The notes under the pieces were generated by a model. The model made no database searches, had not been told where the DNA came from, and saw only the letters and a program-made list of their open reading frames with translations. This document shows positions 44,033 to 53,321 of a stretch of 64,000 nt of DNA, piece after piece. Positions within the stretch are counted from its first letter, which is position 1, and each line of letters starts with the position of its first letter. Source of the DNA: Alteriqipengyuania flavescens (GTDB lineage: Bacteria > Pseudomonadota > Alphaproteobacteria > Sphingomonadales > Sphingomonadaceae); NCBI RefSeq assembly GCF_030406725.1, contig NZ_CP129107.1, forward strand, positions 2,646,501 through 2,710,500, read 5' to 3'. Position numbers and translations under genes: made by a program.

Positions 44033-45712
44033 ATGGCCGCCCAGTACGCCTATGTCATGAAGAGCATGACCAAGACCTTCCCCGGTGCCCCCAAGCCCGT
44101 GCTCAGCAATATCAACCTGCAGTTCTACCAGGGTGCCAAGATCGGCATCGTCGGCCCCAACGGCGCCGGCAAGTCCACCCTGATGAAGATCATGGCCGGC
44201 ATCGATACCGAATTCCAGGGCGAAGCGTGGCCGGGCGAGAACATCACCGTCGGTTACCTGCCGCAGGAACCGCAGCTCGACGAGAGCAAGACGGTGCTCG
44301 AAAACGTCAAGGACGGCGCCCGCGACATCGCCGACAAGGTCGATCGCTTCAACGCCATCTCCGCCGAAATGGGCGATCCCACGGACGAGACCGACTTCGA
44401 CGCCCTGATGGAAGAAATGGGCACGCTGCAGGAAGAGATCGACGCGGTCGACGGCTGGACGCTCGACAACCAGCTCGAAATCGCGATGGAGGCACTGCGC
44501 TGCCCGCCGTCCGATGCCGATGTCTCCAACCTGTCGGGCGGCGAGAAACGCCGCGTCGCCCTCACCCGCCTGCTGATCCAGAAGCCGGGCATCCTGCTGC
44601 TGGACGAGCCGACCAACCACCTCGACGCCGAAAGCGTCAACTGGCTTGAAAACCATCTCAAGGAATATGCCGGCGCCGTCCTGATGATCACCCACGATCG
44701 CTACTTCCTCGACAATGTCGTGGGCTGGATCCTGGAGCTCGATCGCGGCAGCTATTACCCGTACGAAGGCAACTACTCGACCTATCTCGACAAGAAGGCG
44801 AAACGCCTCGCGCAGGAAGAGCGCGAGGAAAGCGGCCGGCAGAAGGCCCTGTCGGAAGAGCTCGAATGGATTCGTCAGAACCCCAAGGGTCGTCAGACCA
44901 AGTCCAAGGCCCGCCTCAAGAAATTCGAGGCGCTGCAGGATGCGCAGGGCGACCGCAAGCCGGGCAAGGCGCAGATCGTCATCCAGGTGCCGGAACGCCT
45001 CGGCAGCCAGGTGATCGAGGCGAAGAACCTGACCAAGGCCTTCGGCGACAAGCTGCTCTTTGAAGACCTCAGCTTCACCCTGCCGCCGGGCGGCATTGTC
45101 GGCATCATTGGCCCCAATGGCGCCGGCAAGTCGACGCTGTTCAAGATCATCACGGGTCAGGAAGAGCCGGACAGCGGCAGCATCAAGATCGGCGACACGG
45201 TCCACCTGGGCTATGTCGACCAGAGCCGGGACGATCTGACTGCAAGCAACAACGTGTGGGAGGAAATCTCCGACGGGCTCGATTACATGAAGGTCAACGG
45301 CCACGACATGAGCACGCGTGCCTATGTCGGCGCGTTCAACTTCAAGGGCCAGGACCAGCAGAAGAACGTCGGCAAGCTGTCGGGCGGTGAGCGCAACCGC
45401 GTCCATATGGCCAAGATGCTGAAGCAGGGCGGCAACGTGCTGCTGCTGGACGAGCCGACCAACGACCTCGACGTGGAAACCCTGCGCGCGCTGGAAGAGG
45501 CGATCGAGAACTTCGCTGGCTGCGCCGTGGTCATCAGCCATGACCGCTTCTTCCTCGACCGGCTGGCGACCCACATCCTCGCCTTCGAGGGCGACAGCCA
45601 TGTCGAATGGTTCGAAGGCAATTTCGAAGCCTACGAAGAAGACAAGCGCCGCCGCCTGGGCGACGCGGCCGACCGCCCGACGCGGTTGGCGTACAAGAAG
45701 CTGACGCGCTGA
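44033..45712 (+). CDS. ettA: Energy-dependent translational throttle protein EttA
   Basis: An ABC-F translation factor that binds the ribosomal E site and gates initiation according to ATP/ADP level. The 559-residue protein has Walker A motifs at 41-48 and about 360-367 (both GPNGAGKS), LSGGEKRRVAL and LSGGERNRVHM signatures, and Walker B LLLDEPTNHLDAE and LLLDEPTNDLDVE. It has the EttA-specific arm in domain one and linker EWIRQNPKGRQTKSKARLKKFEAL between domains. The start at 44033 has an ACGAGGA site. A long hairpin follows. Confidence 0.97.
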   Translation: MAAQYAYVMKSMTKTFPGAPKPVLSNINLQFYQGAKIGIVGPNGAGKSTLMKIMAGIDTEFQGEAWPGENITVGYLPQEPQLDESKTVLENVKDGARDIADKVDRFNAISAEMGDPTDETDFDALMEEMGTLQEEIDAVDGWTLDNQLEIAMEALRCPPSDADVSNLSGGEKRRVALTRLLIQKPGILLLDEPTNHLDAESVNWLENHLKEYAGAVLMITHDRYFLDNVVGWILELDRGSYYPYEGNYSTYLDKKAKRLAQEEREESGRQKALSEELEWIRQNPKGRQTKSKARLKKFEALQDAQGDRKPGKAQIVIQVPERLGSQVIEAKNLTKAFGDKLLFEDLSFTLPPGGIVGIIGPNGAGKSTLFKIITGQEEPDSGSIKIGDTVHLGYVDQSRDDLTASNNVWEEISDGLDYMKVNGHDMSTRAYVGAFNFKGQDQQKNVGKLSGGERNRVHMAKMLKQGGNVLLLDEPTNDLDVETLRALEEAIENFAGCAVVISHDRFFLDRLATHILAFEGDSHVEWFEGNFEAYEEDKRRRLGDAADRPTRLAYKKLTR

Positions 45713-45724
45713 TCGCAGCGGCAA

Positions 45725-45758
45725 GGGTTTCGGGCGGGCGCGGACTTTCCCGAAACCC
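45725..45758 (+). terminator. Hairpin after ettA
   Basis: A perfect 10-base-pair inverted repeat (45725-45734 with 45749-45758) with a 14-base loop, starting 13 bases after the ettA stop and 28 bases before the next gene. There is no U tract, so partial termination or mRNA stabilisation is possible. Confidence 0.5.
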
Positions 45759-45785
45759 CCCTCGCCATCGCCCGTTGGTGACGCA

Positions 45786-46295
45786 ATGGCATTATCAAAC
45801 AGACTTTCCGATCATCGCTGGGCCACGGCGGCTTTCATCCTCGTCTGTGCGGCGGGCTATCTTGCGCGGCAGGCGATCGGAAACGTTTATTCGGGAGCGC
45901 AGGCGACACAGTTGATCGAGGCGCTAAGCCGGGCGGGACTCTACCTCGGCTCCGCCATCGTCACCGCATCGATCACCACGCTTGCGCTGATGCTGACGCT
46001 GATCGGGATGATCCGGCGGATGGAGAAGGAATTCGACGCCGCGACCTATCGCAGCATCGACCTGATCGCGAAGCTCGCCACCGCATCGCTGATGATCGGG
46101 CTGATCGTGCTTCTCGCCTTTACCCTGCCGGTCGGCGAGTTCGAGGAAATGCCGCAAGGCTGGTTCATCCGCCTCTACGACGGTTTGTTTGCAGCCTGCG
46201 TCGTCATGGTCGGGCTGGTCGCCGCCACAGTGGCCGTGCTCTACAACACGGTGCGGCGAGTCATCGGCATCATCACTCCGGGCGACGACGTCTAA
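45786..46295 (+). CDS. Multi-pass membrane protein, unknown
   Basis: A 169-residue membrane protein I do not recognise. Hydrophobic stretches run at residues ~12-30, ~47-75, ~95-113 and ~135-158, giving about four spans; a charged segment MIRRMEKEFDAATYRSIDLIAK lies between the second and third. No catalytic motif is visible. It follows ettA on the same strand and could be co-transcribed. The region after it contains repeated GTCAA half-sites. Confidence 0.65.
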   Translation: MALSNRLSDHRWATAAFILVCAAGYLARQAIGNVYSGAQATQLIEALSRAGLYLGSAIVTASITTLALMLTLIGMIRRMEKEFDAATYRSIDLIAKLATASLMIGLIVLLAFTLPVGEFEEMPQGWFIRLYDGLFAACVVMVGLVAATVAVLYNTVRRVIGIITPGDDV

Positions 46296-46484
46296 AAGCG
46301 CATTTCCTACCCTTCAATCGGTCGGTACGGAGGCGATCGGGTCAAGAAACCGCTTGTCTCGCCCCCATGGCTATTTTGTCAAGTTCTAGCCGGGTTGCTT
46401 GCTAAACGACTGGAAATATTGCGAAAATACGCTGGGTCAAAATTGACAGGGGTGTAAACTTCGTCAAGCTTGTATCGTCGCCGA
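46296..46484. other. AT-richer convergent intergenic region with repeated GTCAA
   Basis: Between two converging genes. It contains GTCAAG at 46341, 46378 and 46463 and a GTCAAAATTGAC palindrome-like pair at 46436-46447, within a stretch clearly richer in A and T than the window. Neither strand has a good -35/-10 pair and no coding frame is evident. Unexplained. Confidence 0.3.
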
Positions 46485-47054
46485 TCAGGGCGCGATCCAT
46501 TGGCCGCCATCTGCTGTAAGCAAGGCGCGGCGGTGGCCGGTGTTGGCGAGGTGAAACCAGTCCATCGTGTTCACGTCGACCAGCAGGATGGCGAAATTCT
46601 CCCGCGCCGGGGCGAGTTCCCGTTCGCTCGGCTCTTCACCTTCCGCCCAGTCCGGCAGGCCGCTGGCCGGTTCGTCCGAGACTGCACCCGGCCCCTCTCC
46701 CAAATAGCAGCGGCGCGAAAAGTTGCTGCTTTCCTCCCACGCCCGGTCTGCCTTCGCGCTGTCCATTTCGATCCGCCCGGTGCCGTGCAGGCGAAGCTGG
46801 ATCTTCGCTTCCCTGTCGTAGAAGACCACGCCCACTGGGGCGCCACTGCCGATAACGGCGCATTTCGGCGCGCGGGCATCCGTGTGGAAACGCAGGGTAC
46901 CGCTGTCCGCATCCCAGCCGCGCAGGACCATGACCCGCGCATCGGCATCGGCGGTCGCCACCACCGGCGTGTGCATGGGCGACTTGCGGTCGGAAACTGC
47001 CTCTCCAAGCCTTTTGGCGATGTCCTCGCGGATGGCCTCGAAACTGTCGTACAT
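46485..47054 (-). CDS. Pyridoxamine 5'-phosphate oxidase family protein
   Basis: A 189-residue FMN-binding split-barrel protein. It begins MYDSFEAIREDIAKRLGEAV, then SPMHTPVVATADADARVMVLRGWDADSGTLRFHTDARAPK typical of PNPOx-like alphaproteobacterial proteins, and ends with MDWFHLANTGHRRALLT. An upstream TTG at 47123 in the same frame is possible but adds residues outside the family. It may use FMN or F420-like cofactor; it is not a clear PdxH, because the C-terminal PNPOx dimerisation part is reduced. It is transcribed away from the RcnB-like gene. Confidence 0.82.
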   Translation of the reverse strand: MYDSFEAIREDIAKRLGEAVSDRKSPMHTPVVATADADARVMVLRGWDADSGTLRFHTDARAPKCAVIGSGAPVGVVFYDREAKIQLRLHGTGRIEMDSAKADRAWEESSNFSRRCYLGEGPGAVSDEPASGLPDWAEGEEPSERELAPARENFAILLVDVNTMDWFHLANTGHRRALLTADGGQWIAP

Positions 47055-47236
47055 CCGTGCCGCGTGACCGATTGCCCTGGTCTTGGCAAGGCCCGCGAGG
47101 TCGTTCACATAAATCACTTCCAACCTGAACGTTAAGATTACTGGTCAGTTCAGTGAACCGTCAGGGAAAGCCCGATACATCTTGCGACATCCAATCCATC
47201 GAGCCGCCCCTCTTGCTGTGCGGCCCTGTACAGGAG

Positions 47237-48157
47237 ATGCCGCACATGCAGCTCGCCAATTTTTTGAAGTCCAGCGGTATGGCAGCGATTGCTGCCGCAA
47301 TCGCATTCAGCGCGCCCCCAGTCTTGGCTGCCGAGGCCACAGCCTATGATGACGTCGCCATGGCAGAAGCCCGTCCGGGCGGCGGCGAACGGGTCGACCG
47401 GCAGGACCGACGCGCCGAACGCCGAAATGCGCGCCGTGCCCAGGAGCGTCGTGGCAACCGCTCCGAACGACGCGCCGAACGGCAAACCGAACGACCCGCG
47501 GAACGCCGCGCACCGCAACGGACGGAACGCCGCGCGCCCCAACGGGCCGAGCGTCGTGGGGAGCGTCGCGCCACCCCGATCCGCACCGAACGTAGGGCTG
47601 AACGCCGCACGGTTCGGCCCGCAGAAACGCGGACGCGTGACACCCGGTATGATCGGCGTGCAGAACGTCGCTACGACCGCCGTACGGAACGTCGGGCCGA
47701 TCGTCGCGAGACGTATCGCGACGGTTATCGCGACGGTCGCCGTGCCGATACTCGCCGCGACCGCTACGAGCGCCGCGATGCCTATCGTGACGGTCGCCGC
47801 GCCGGTTACCGCGAAGCGCGCCGCGACTACCGTGACGGCCAGTACCAGCGCTGGAACAACCGCTGGCGGCAGGATCGCCGGTACAACTGGTACAACTATC
47901 GTCGTGCCAACCGCGACCGGTTCCGGATAGGGATCTATTACTCGCCCTACCGCGACTATCGCTATCGCCGCCTGAGCATCGGCTATTTCCTCGACAGCCT
48001 GTTCTTTTCGGATCGCTACTACATCAACGATCCGTGGCGCTATCGCCTGCCGCCGGTCTACGGCCCCTATCGCTGGGTCCGCTATTACGACGACGTCCTG
48101 CTGGTGAATATCTACACCGGCGAAGTGGTCGACGTGGAATACGACTTCTTCTGGTAA
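47237..48157 (+). CDS. RcnB-like protein with Arg-rich repetitive region
   Basis: A 306-residue exported protein. Signal peptide residues ~1-31 is followed by a long Arg/Glu/Asp region (residues ~45-205) built from units such as AERR--RR and YRDGYRDGRRADTRRDRYERR. The last ~90 residues carry the RcnB-type domain, ending in YRLPPVYGPYRWVRYYDDVLLVNIYTGEVVDVEYDFFW. RcnB in enteric bacteria is a periplasmic protein needed for nickel and cobalt homeostasis; here that role is inferred from the terminal domain only. The repetitive part may be disordered. Two hairpins follow the stop. Confidence 0.83.
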   Translation: MPHMQLANFLKSSGMAAIAAAIAFSAPPVLAAEATAYDDVAMAEARPGGGERVDRQDRRAERRNARRAQERRGNRSERRAERQTERPAERRAPQRTERRAPQRAERRGERRATPIRTERRAERRTVRPAETRTRDTRYDRRAERRYDRRTERRADRRETYRDGYRDGRRADTRRDRYERRDAYRDGRRAGYREARRDYRDGQYQRWNNRWRQDRRYNWYNYRRANRDRFRIGIYYSPYRDYRYRRLSIGYFLDSLFFSDRYYINDPWRYRLPPVYGPYRWVRYYDDVLLVNIYTGEVVDVEYDFFW

Positions 48158-48169
48158 GCCGCGCTCCTC

Positions 48170-48195
48170 TCCGCCGGGATGGATCGCCCGGCGGA
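48170..48195 (+). terminator. Hairpin 1 after the RcnB-like gene
   Basis: A perfect 9-base-pair inverted repeat (48170-48178 with 48187-48195), loop of eight bases, 12 bases after the stop codon. There is no U tract. Confidence 0.5.
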
Positions 48196-48202
48196 TTTGC
48201 GG

Positions 48203-48239
48203 GAAGCCCTCGCCCCCCATCAGGGGGAGCGGGGGCTTC
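48203..48239. terminator. Hairpin 2 between converging genes
   Basis: A long imperfect stem: GAAGCCCTCGCCCCCC at 48203-48218 pairs with GGGGGAGCGGGGGCTTC at 48223-48239. It lies between the RcnB-like stop and the cytochrome b561 stop and could end both transcripts. Confidence 0.6.
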
Positions 48240-48250
48240 TTCGTATCGGG

Positions 48251-48805
48251 TCAGGCCTTGCCGAAGGGCAGCATGCGGGAAAGGCCGCCGCGCTTGTCGA
48301 AGAAAGTGTGCTTCAGCGCGCCGAGGATATGCAGGCCGATCAGCCAGATCATCAGTCCGCCGGCAGTACCGTGGATACCGAAGATCGTTTCTGCAAGGCC
48401 GCCGTTCCCACCCACGGGAAGAGGCGGAATGGTGAACAGGCCGAAGAAATCGATATCGCGCCCGGCCATCGAATTCGCGAGCCAGGCGCCGACGGGAAGG
48501 CCGATGAGCAGGACGTAGAAGATGACATGGGTCGTCTTGGCCAGGGCCTTTTCCCAGGCTGCCATTTCCGCCGGCATCGGCGGCGCCGGATGGCCGATCC
48601 GCCATGCCAGCCGCGCCAGCGTCAGCATCAGGATAGTTATACCGAGCGCCTTGTGATCGGCAAAAATGGCCATCCTTTCCGCCCGGTCGGCGGCATGGTG
48701 TGCATTTTCCGCCAGTCGCCAGTTCCAGATTACCGCGATGGCGATAACCCAGTGAAAGAACATCGCCCCGGCGGAATAGCGGCGCTGCACGTCGTCATCG
48801 ATCAT
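48251..48805 (-). CDS. Cytochrome b561 family protein
   Basis: A 184-residue inner-membrane di-haem protein of the bacterial b561 type. Four membrane segments carry the likely haem-ligand histidines: H18 (MFFHWVIA), H51 (ADHKALGI), H144 (GIHGTAGG) and H159 (GLHILGALKH). It moves electrons between the quinone pool and periplasmic partners; the partner is not encoded next to it. The start is at 48805, divergent from the 2OG oxygenase gene. Confidence 0.88.
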   Translation of the reverse strand: MIDDDVQRRYSAGAMFFHWVIAIAVIWNWRLAENAHHAADRAERMAIFADHKALGITILMLTLARLAWRIGHPAPPMPAEMAAWEKALAKTTHVIFYVLLIGLPVGAWLANSMAGRDIDFFGLFTIPPLPVGGNGGLAETIFGIHGTAGGLMIWLIGLHILGALKHTFFDKRGGLSRMLPFGKA

Positions 48806-48874
48806 ATCCGTCTCCCTGTAAGGGTCGTGTTTTCTTCCCTTGCGGGCGACGCTGCAAGCGCTATTTCCGCGTCC

Positions 48875-49561
48875 ATGGCTGACAAGAAATTCCCCTTCCC
48901 CGACAAGATTCCCGACAAGGATGCCCTGCGCCGCATCGGCGAAAAGGTTCGCAAGCGGCTTGAAGAAGACGAAACCGTCTTCAAGTTCCCGACCGAGGCC
49001 GCGGAAATCTTTGCCGTCGGCAATTTCATCCGCCCGTCGGAATGCGACAACCTGATCCGCCAGATCGATGCCGTCGCCAAGCCCAGCCAGACCTACAAGT
49101 CCGATTATACCGATGCCTATCGCACCAGTTATTCGGGCAATGTTGATCCCAACAATCCGCTGGTGAAATCGATCAGCCGGCGGATCGACGACCTGCTGGG
49201 CCTCAATCCCGTCCAGGGGGAAGCGATCCAGGGCCAGCGCTATCTGCCCGGCCAGGAATTCAAGCCGCATTTCGACTGGTTCCACCCGACCGACGAAAGC
49301 TGCTGGCCGCTGGAACAAAAGCGCGGCGGGCAGCGCTGTTATACCGCCATGGCGTTCCTCAACGAGGTGGAGGAAGGCGGGCACACCGACTTCCAGCATG
49401 TCGGCTTCGGCGTGAAGCCGCAGCGCGGCACCCTGCTGATGTGGAACAACGCCCTGCCCGACGGCACGCCGAACGAGGATACAATGCATTCCGGAAGTCC
49501 CGTGGTGAAGGGCCAGAAATACGTCATCACCAAGTGGTACCGCGTCAGGAAGTGGGGCTGA
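48875..49561 (+). CDS. 2OG-Fe(II) oxygenase (prolyl 4-hydroxylase-like)
   Basis: A 228-residue cytoplasmic dioxygenase. The iron ligands HxD...H are His132, Asp134 (PHFDWF) and His205 (DTMHSGSPV), and Lys215 is placed to bind 2-oxoglutarate (VKGQKYVITKW). It resembles prolyl 4-hydroxylase alpha-subunit-like proteins of bacteria. The substrate is not known; hydroxylation of proline in a protein such as EF-Tu is known for related enzymes. It begins divergently from the cytochrome b561 gene by 69 bases. Confidence 0.9.
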   Translation: MADKKFPFPDKIPDKDALRRIGEKVRKRLEEDETVFKFPTEAAEIFAVGNFIRPSECDNLIRQIDAVAKPSQTYKSDYTDAYRTSYSGNVDPNNPLVKSISRRIDDLLGLNPVQGEAIQGQRYLPGQEFKPHFDWFHPTDESCWPLEQKRGGQRCYTAMAFLNEVEEGGHTDFQHVGFGVKPQRGTLLMWNNALPDGTPNEDTMHSGSPVVKGQKYVITKWYRVRKWG

Positions 49562-49564
49562 TCC

Positions 49565-51181
49565 TCACGCGCGGTTCAGCGCCTCGGCGATCAGACGGCG
49601 AGTGTTTTCGATCCCGTACAGCGCGATGAAGCTGCCCATGCGCGGTCCCTGGCTCGATCCCAGCAGCGTTTCGTAAAGCGCGCGGAACCAGTCTCGCAGG
49701 TTCTCCGCGCCCACTTCTTCGCTTTTGCCGATTTCATAGACCATGGTCTGCAGGTCCTCGGCAGTAGTGCCTCCATCGGCCGCGGCCAGCCTGCGATCGA
49801 GCTCCTGCAAGCCGTAGATCTCGCCGCCTATCGGCGCGCGCTTCTGCAGTGTCGGGGCCACGAAGTCGCGGTTGTACGCCAGCGCCCGGTCGATCAGCGC
49901 ATTGAGCTGCGGATGCTGCTCCGCATCGGCATCGGGCACGTAGTTGGCGAGGTAGGACCACACCTGCTCCGCATCGGCTTCCGCGCCCAGCACGCCGATC
50001 AGGTTGAGCAGCAGTGCATAGGTCACCGGCAGGCTGTCGCCCGCGCCCGGCGCTTGCCGACCGGCCTGCGCGATGTTCGCGCGCAGCAGGTGCCACGCCG
50101 GATTGCCCAGCTGCTTGTCGAGGTCCTGCTCGGCCAGCCGCTCGCGGAAGGCCCAGTAATCGTCGACCGCGCGCGGGATCACTCCTGCGTGGAGCTGCTT
50201 GGCGCTCTTGGGATTGGGGAAGATGTAGAAGCCCAGGCTGTCGTCGCTGCCGTAGGCCAGCCATTCCTCGATTGTCAGGCCGTTGCCCTTGGACTTGGAG
50301 ATCTTCTCGCCCTTCTCGTCCAGGAACAGCTCGTAGATCAGGCCTTCGGGCTTCCGCCCGCCCAGCACCTGCGCGATCTTGCCGGACTGCACGCCGGTGT
50401 CGGTCAGGTCCTTGCCATACATCTCGTAGTCGACGCCCAGCGCGACCCAGCGCATCGCGAAGTCGACCTTCCACTGCAGCTTGGCCATCCCGCCTAGCGC
50501 GCTCTGCTCGACCACGGTGCCGTCCTCGTCGGTGAAGCGGATGGTGCCGGCCTCGGCATCGACCACTTCCACCGGAACCTGCAGCACGTTGCCGCTGGCC
50601 GGGCTGATGGGCATGATCGGCGAGTAGGTCGCGGCGCGTTCGGCCCGCAGCGTCGGCAACATGATGTCGAGGATCGCCTGATTGTTGCGCAGTACCCCGC
50701 GCAAGGCATCGTCGAACTTGCCGGTGTTGTACATGTCGCTCGACGCGATGAACTCGTATTCGAAGCCGAACCGGTCAAGGAACTCGCGCAGCATCGCGTT
50801 GTTGTGCGCGGCGAAGCTCTCGTACTTGCCGAAGGGGTCGGGAATGCGGCTGAGCGGCTTGTGCAGGTGCTCTGCCAGCATGGCCTGGTTCGGCAGGTTC
50901 TCCGGCACCTTGCGGAAGCCGTCCATGTCGTCGCTGAAGGCGATTAGCCGCGTCGGCGCGCCGGTCAGCGCTTCGTAGGCGCGGCGCACGAAGGTGGTCC
51001 GCAGCACTTCCTGGAACGTGCCGATATGCGGGAGCCCGCTGGGCCCGTAGCCGGTTTCGAACAGCACTGGCGAGCCATCGGGCTTGGTGCCGCCGGGATA
51101 GCGTTTGGCCAGCCGCTGCGCCTCCTGGAACGGCCATGCCTTGGAGTTGCGGGCGGCGTCTTGCAGCGCGGTATCGGTCAT
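49565..51181 (-). CDS. lysK: Lysyl-tRNA synthetase, class I
   Basis: Charges tRNA-Lys. The 538-residue product is the class I type, with GPSGLPHIGTF (HIGH-like) near the N terminus and KISKSKGN (KMSKS motif) in the second half. Class I LysRS is common in alphaproteobacteria and archaea and unrelated to the class II LysS of most bacteria. The start at 51181 is supported by the family; an extended frame to 51277 has no family residues. A 25-base motif shared with aroQ lies 85 bases upstream. Confidence 0.95.
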   Translation of the reverse strand: MTDTALQDAARNSKAWPFQEAQRLAKRYPGGTKPDGSPVLFETGYGPSGLPHIGTFQEVLRTTFVRRAYEALTGAPTRLIAFSDDMDGFRKVPENLPNQAMLAEHLHKPLSRIPDPFGKYESFAAHNNAMLREFLDRFGFEYEFIASSDMYNTGKFDDALRGVLRNNQAILDIMLPTLRAERAATYSPIMPISPASGNVLQVPVEVVDAEAGTIRFTDEDGTVVEQSALGGMAKLQWKVDFAMRWVALGVDYEMYGKDLTDTGVQSGKIAQVLGGRKPEGLIYELFLDEKGEKISKSKGNGLTIEEWLAYGSDDSLGFYIFPNPKSAKQLHAGVIPRAVDDYWAFRERLAEQDLDKQLGNPAWHLLRANIAQAGRQAPGAGDSLPVTYALLLNLIGVLGAEADAEQVWSYLANYVPDADAEQHPQLNALIDRALAYNRDFVAPTLQKRAPIGGEIYGLQELDRRLAAADGGTTAEDLQTMVYEIGKSEEVGAENLRDWFRALYETLLGSSQGPRMGSFIALYGIENTRRLIAEALNRA

Positions 51182-51266
51182 GCGCGGCACATTGGCCAAG
51201 CGGCCCCGTGTTGCAAGTGCGAACTGTTGGATCGGCGTAGGAGCCGCGCCCGGCGCATCCTCATCG

Positions 51267-51291
51267 ATGGAACACATGGAACACGGTCCTG
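51267..51291 (-). promoter_or_regulatory. 25-base motif upstream of lysK, shared with aroQ
   Basis: Read on the minus strand it is identical to 33634-33658 upstream of aroQ, and in both places it points toward the gene and ends 81-85 bases before the start codon. The core is two GTGTTCC half repeats. Function is unknown. Confidence 0.5.
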
Positions 51292-51459
51292 GCGCAAATC
51301 CGCTGCGAGCCTGCGGGCGGTCGGCGAAGAGGAATGGAGGGAGGCGAAAGCGAAAGTCATGACGCAGGCCTTATCGCTGCAAATACGCGAGTAGGAAATT
51401 GCAGCCCCGGTAGATTGCCGCTATTCGCCTTTCTTTCGAAGCAGTAATCACCAGCCCAC

Positions 51460-53265
51460 ATGGCCGCCGTGATGTCCTTCATCGATTCGCATTCGGCGGT
51501 TATCGGCCTCGCCCTCCTCGTCGGCATATTCGTCGCGTTCTTCCTCGAACGCCGTCCGCCGGTGACCATAGCCGTGGCAGGGGCGGTCATCGTGCTGGCG
51601 CTGGGCTTCGTCGATCCCGACGCGATCCTGGGCGTATTCGGCAACAACGCGCCGGTGACCATCGGGGCGATGTTCGTGCTGAGCGGTGCCTTGCTTCGCA
51701 CCGGCGCACTGGAGGAGATTTCGGGCTGGGTCATCCGCCGCACCCTGCGCAAGCCGCGGCTGGCGGTGGCGGAAGTCGGCGCGGGCACGCTCGCGGCCTC
51801 GGCCTTCATGAACAACACACCGGTGGTGATCGTGATGATCCCCATCCTGAAACGGCTGGCGCGCGTGCTGGGCACGGCATCCACGCGCCTGCTGATCCCG
51901 CTGTCCTATCTTTCGATCCTTGGCGGCACGATCACGCTGATCGGCACCTCCACCAACCTGCTGGTGGACGGTGTCGCGACCGAGGCGGGCCTTGCCCCCT
52001 TCGGCATCTTCGAGATTTCTCTGGTCGGCTTTGTCACCGCAGCCGCCGGTGTCGCGACGCTGGTCGTGCTCGGCCCGCTTCTGCTTCCCGACCGCCCCGG
52101 GCGGCAGGACGAAGCGATGGCGGAAAACGAAAGTTACCTCAGCCACCTGGTCGTGGCGGAGGACAGCCCGCTGGTCGGCCAGAAGCTGGGCGATACGCGC
52201 ATGTCCCGCCGCCCGGGCGTACGCATCCTGGCCGTGCGGCAGGGCGGCGAACTTGAGCGGAGGAACCTGTCCGATATCGTGCTTGCCGCGGGCGACCAGC
52301 TGGTCATCGCCGCCAGTCCCACCGAAGTCGCCTCCTTTGCCGAAGGGCGCGATTTCCGCATCGGCCTGACCGGCGTGGGCGGCGGTATCGCGATGGCCAA
52401 GGAAAAGCGCTCGACCGATACGCGCCTAGTCACGGCGGTCATCACCCCGTCCCACCCGATGATCGGCAGCAGGCTGGCCGAAATCCCGATGCTGTCGCGC
52501 CTGAAGGTCCGTGTACTCGGCCTCGCCCGTCCGCGCCACCTCGCCGGGCCGGACCTTGCCAATGCCCGCGTGCGCGCCGGCGACCGCCTGCTGATCGCCA
52601 CGGGTGACGATGCGGTCGTGACCCTGCAGCGCAACGTCGACCTGGCCGAAGTCGGCGATGCGCCCGTGCAGAGCTTCCGCCGCGCCCGCGCGCCTATCGC
52701 CATCGCCACGCTGGCCGCCGTGGTGCTGGGCGCGGCGATCTTCGACCTGCCCATTGTGGCGCTGGCCATCGCCGGGGTCGCGGTGGTCCTGCTGACCCGC
52801 TGCATCGAGCCCGAAGAGGCGTGGAGCGCGATCGACGGCAGCACGCTGGTGCTGATCTTCGCCATGCTCGCCTTCGGCATGGGGCTGGACGAGGCCGGCA
52901 CCATCCAGCTGATCGTCGATACGTTGGAGCCGGTGCTGGCGGATGCTTCCCCATTGCTGCTGCTGGTGTTGATCTACGCACTCACCAGCACGCTGACCGA
53001 GATCGTCACCAACAACGCGGTCGCCGTCATCATGACCCCGCTCGTGATATCTCTCACGCAGGCGCTGGGGATCGATCCCCGCCCCTTCGTGGTCGCGGTG
53101 ATGTTCGGCGCCAGCGCCAGTTTTGCGACGCCCATCGGTTACCAGACCAACACGCTGGTGTATGGCGCGGCGAATTATCGCTTCATGGATTTCGTGAAGA
53201 TCGGCCTGCCGATGAATGTCATCGTCGGCCTCGCCACCTGCGCTGCGATCCACTTCTTTTTCTGA
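51460..53265 (+). CDS. SLC13 family permease with RCK_C domains
   Basis: A 601-residue membrane transporter of the divalent anion:Na+ symporter type. Many hydrophobic spans flank two regulatory TrkA-C (RCK_C) domains in the central cytoplasmic part (residues ~205-390, for example VRQGGELERRNLSDIVLAAGDQLVI and VRAGDRLLIATGDDAV). The transport motifs ILGGTITLIGTSTNLLVDG and TEIVTNNAVAVIMTP are present, the first binding sodium and substrate. It probably takes up sulfate, dicarboxylates or another small anion; which one is not visible. The promoter would be in the 278 bases after lysK. Confidence 0.9.
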   Translation: MAAVMSFIDSHSAVIGLALLVGIFVAFFLERRPPVTIAVAGAVIVLALGFVDPDAILGVFGNNAPVTIGAMFVLSGALLRTGALEEISGWVIRRTLRKPRLAVAEVGAGTLAASAFMNNTPVVIVMIPILKRLARVLGTASTRLLIPLSYLSILGGTITLIGTSTNLLVDGVATEAGLAPFGIFEISLVGFVTAAAGVATLVVLGPLLLPDRPGRQDEAMAENESYLSHLVVAEDSPLVGQKLGDTRMSRRPGVRILAVRQGGELERRNLSDIVLAAGDQLVIAASPTEVASFAEGRDFRIGLTGVGGGIAMAKEKRSTDTRLVTAVITPSHPMIGSRLAEIPMLSRLKVRVLGLARPRHLAGPDLANARVRAGDRLLIATGDDAVVTLQRNVDLAEVGDAPVQSFRRARAPIAIATLAAVVLGAAIFDLPIVALAIAGVAVVLLTRCIEPEEAWSAIDGSTLVLIFAMLAFGMGLDEAGTIQLIVDTLEPVLADASPLLLLVLIYALTSTLTEIVTNNAVAVIMTPLVISLTQALGIDPRPFVVAVMFGASASFATPIGYQTNTLVYGAANYRFMDFVKIGLPMNVIVGLATCAAIHFFF

Positions 53266-53321
53266 GCAATCGACGCGCGCCGCGCTTGGCAAGCGTTCCA
53301 CCTTCGTTCTAAACCCTTGGG

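Noticed and set aside
43892-45724. A 610-codon open frame opposite ettA.
   Set aside because: Same antisense effect; ettA is unambiguous.
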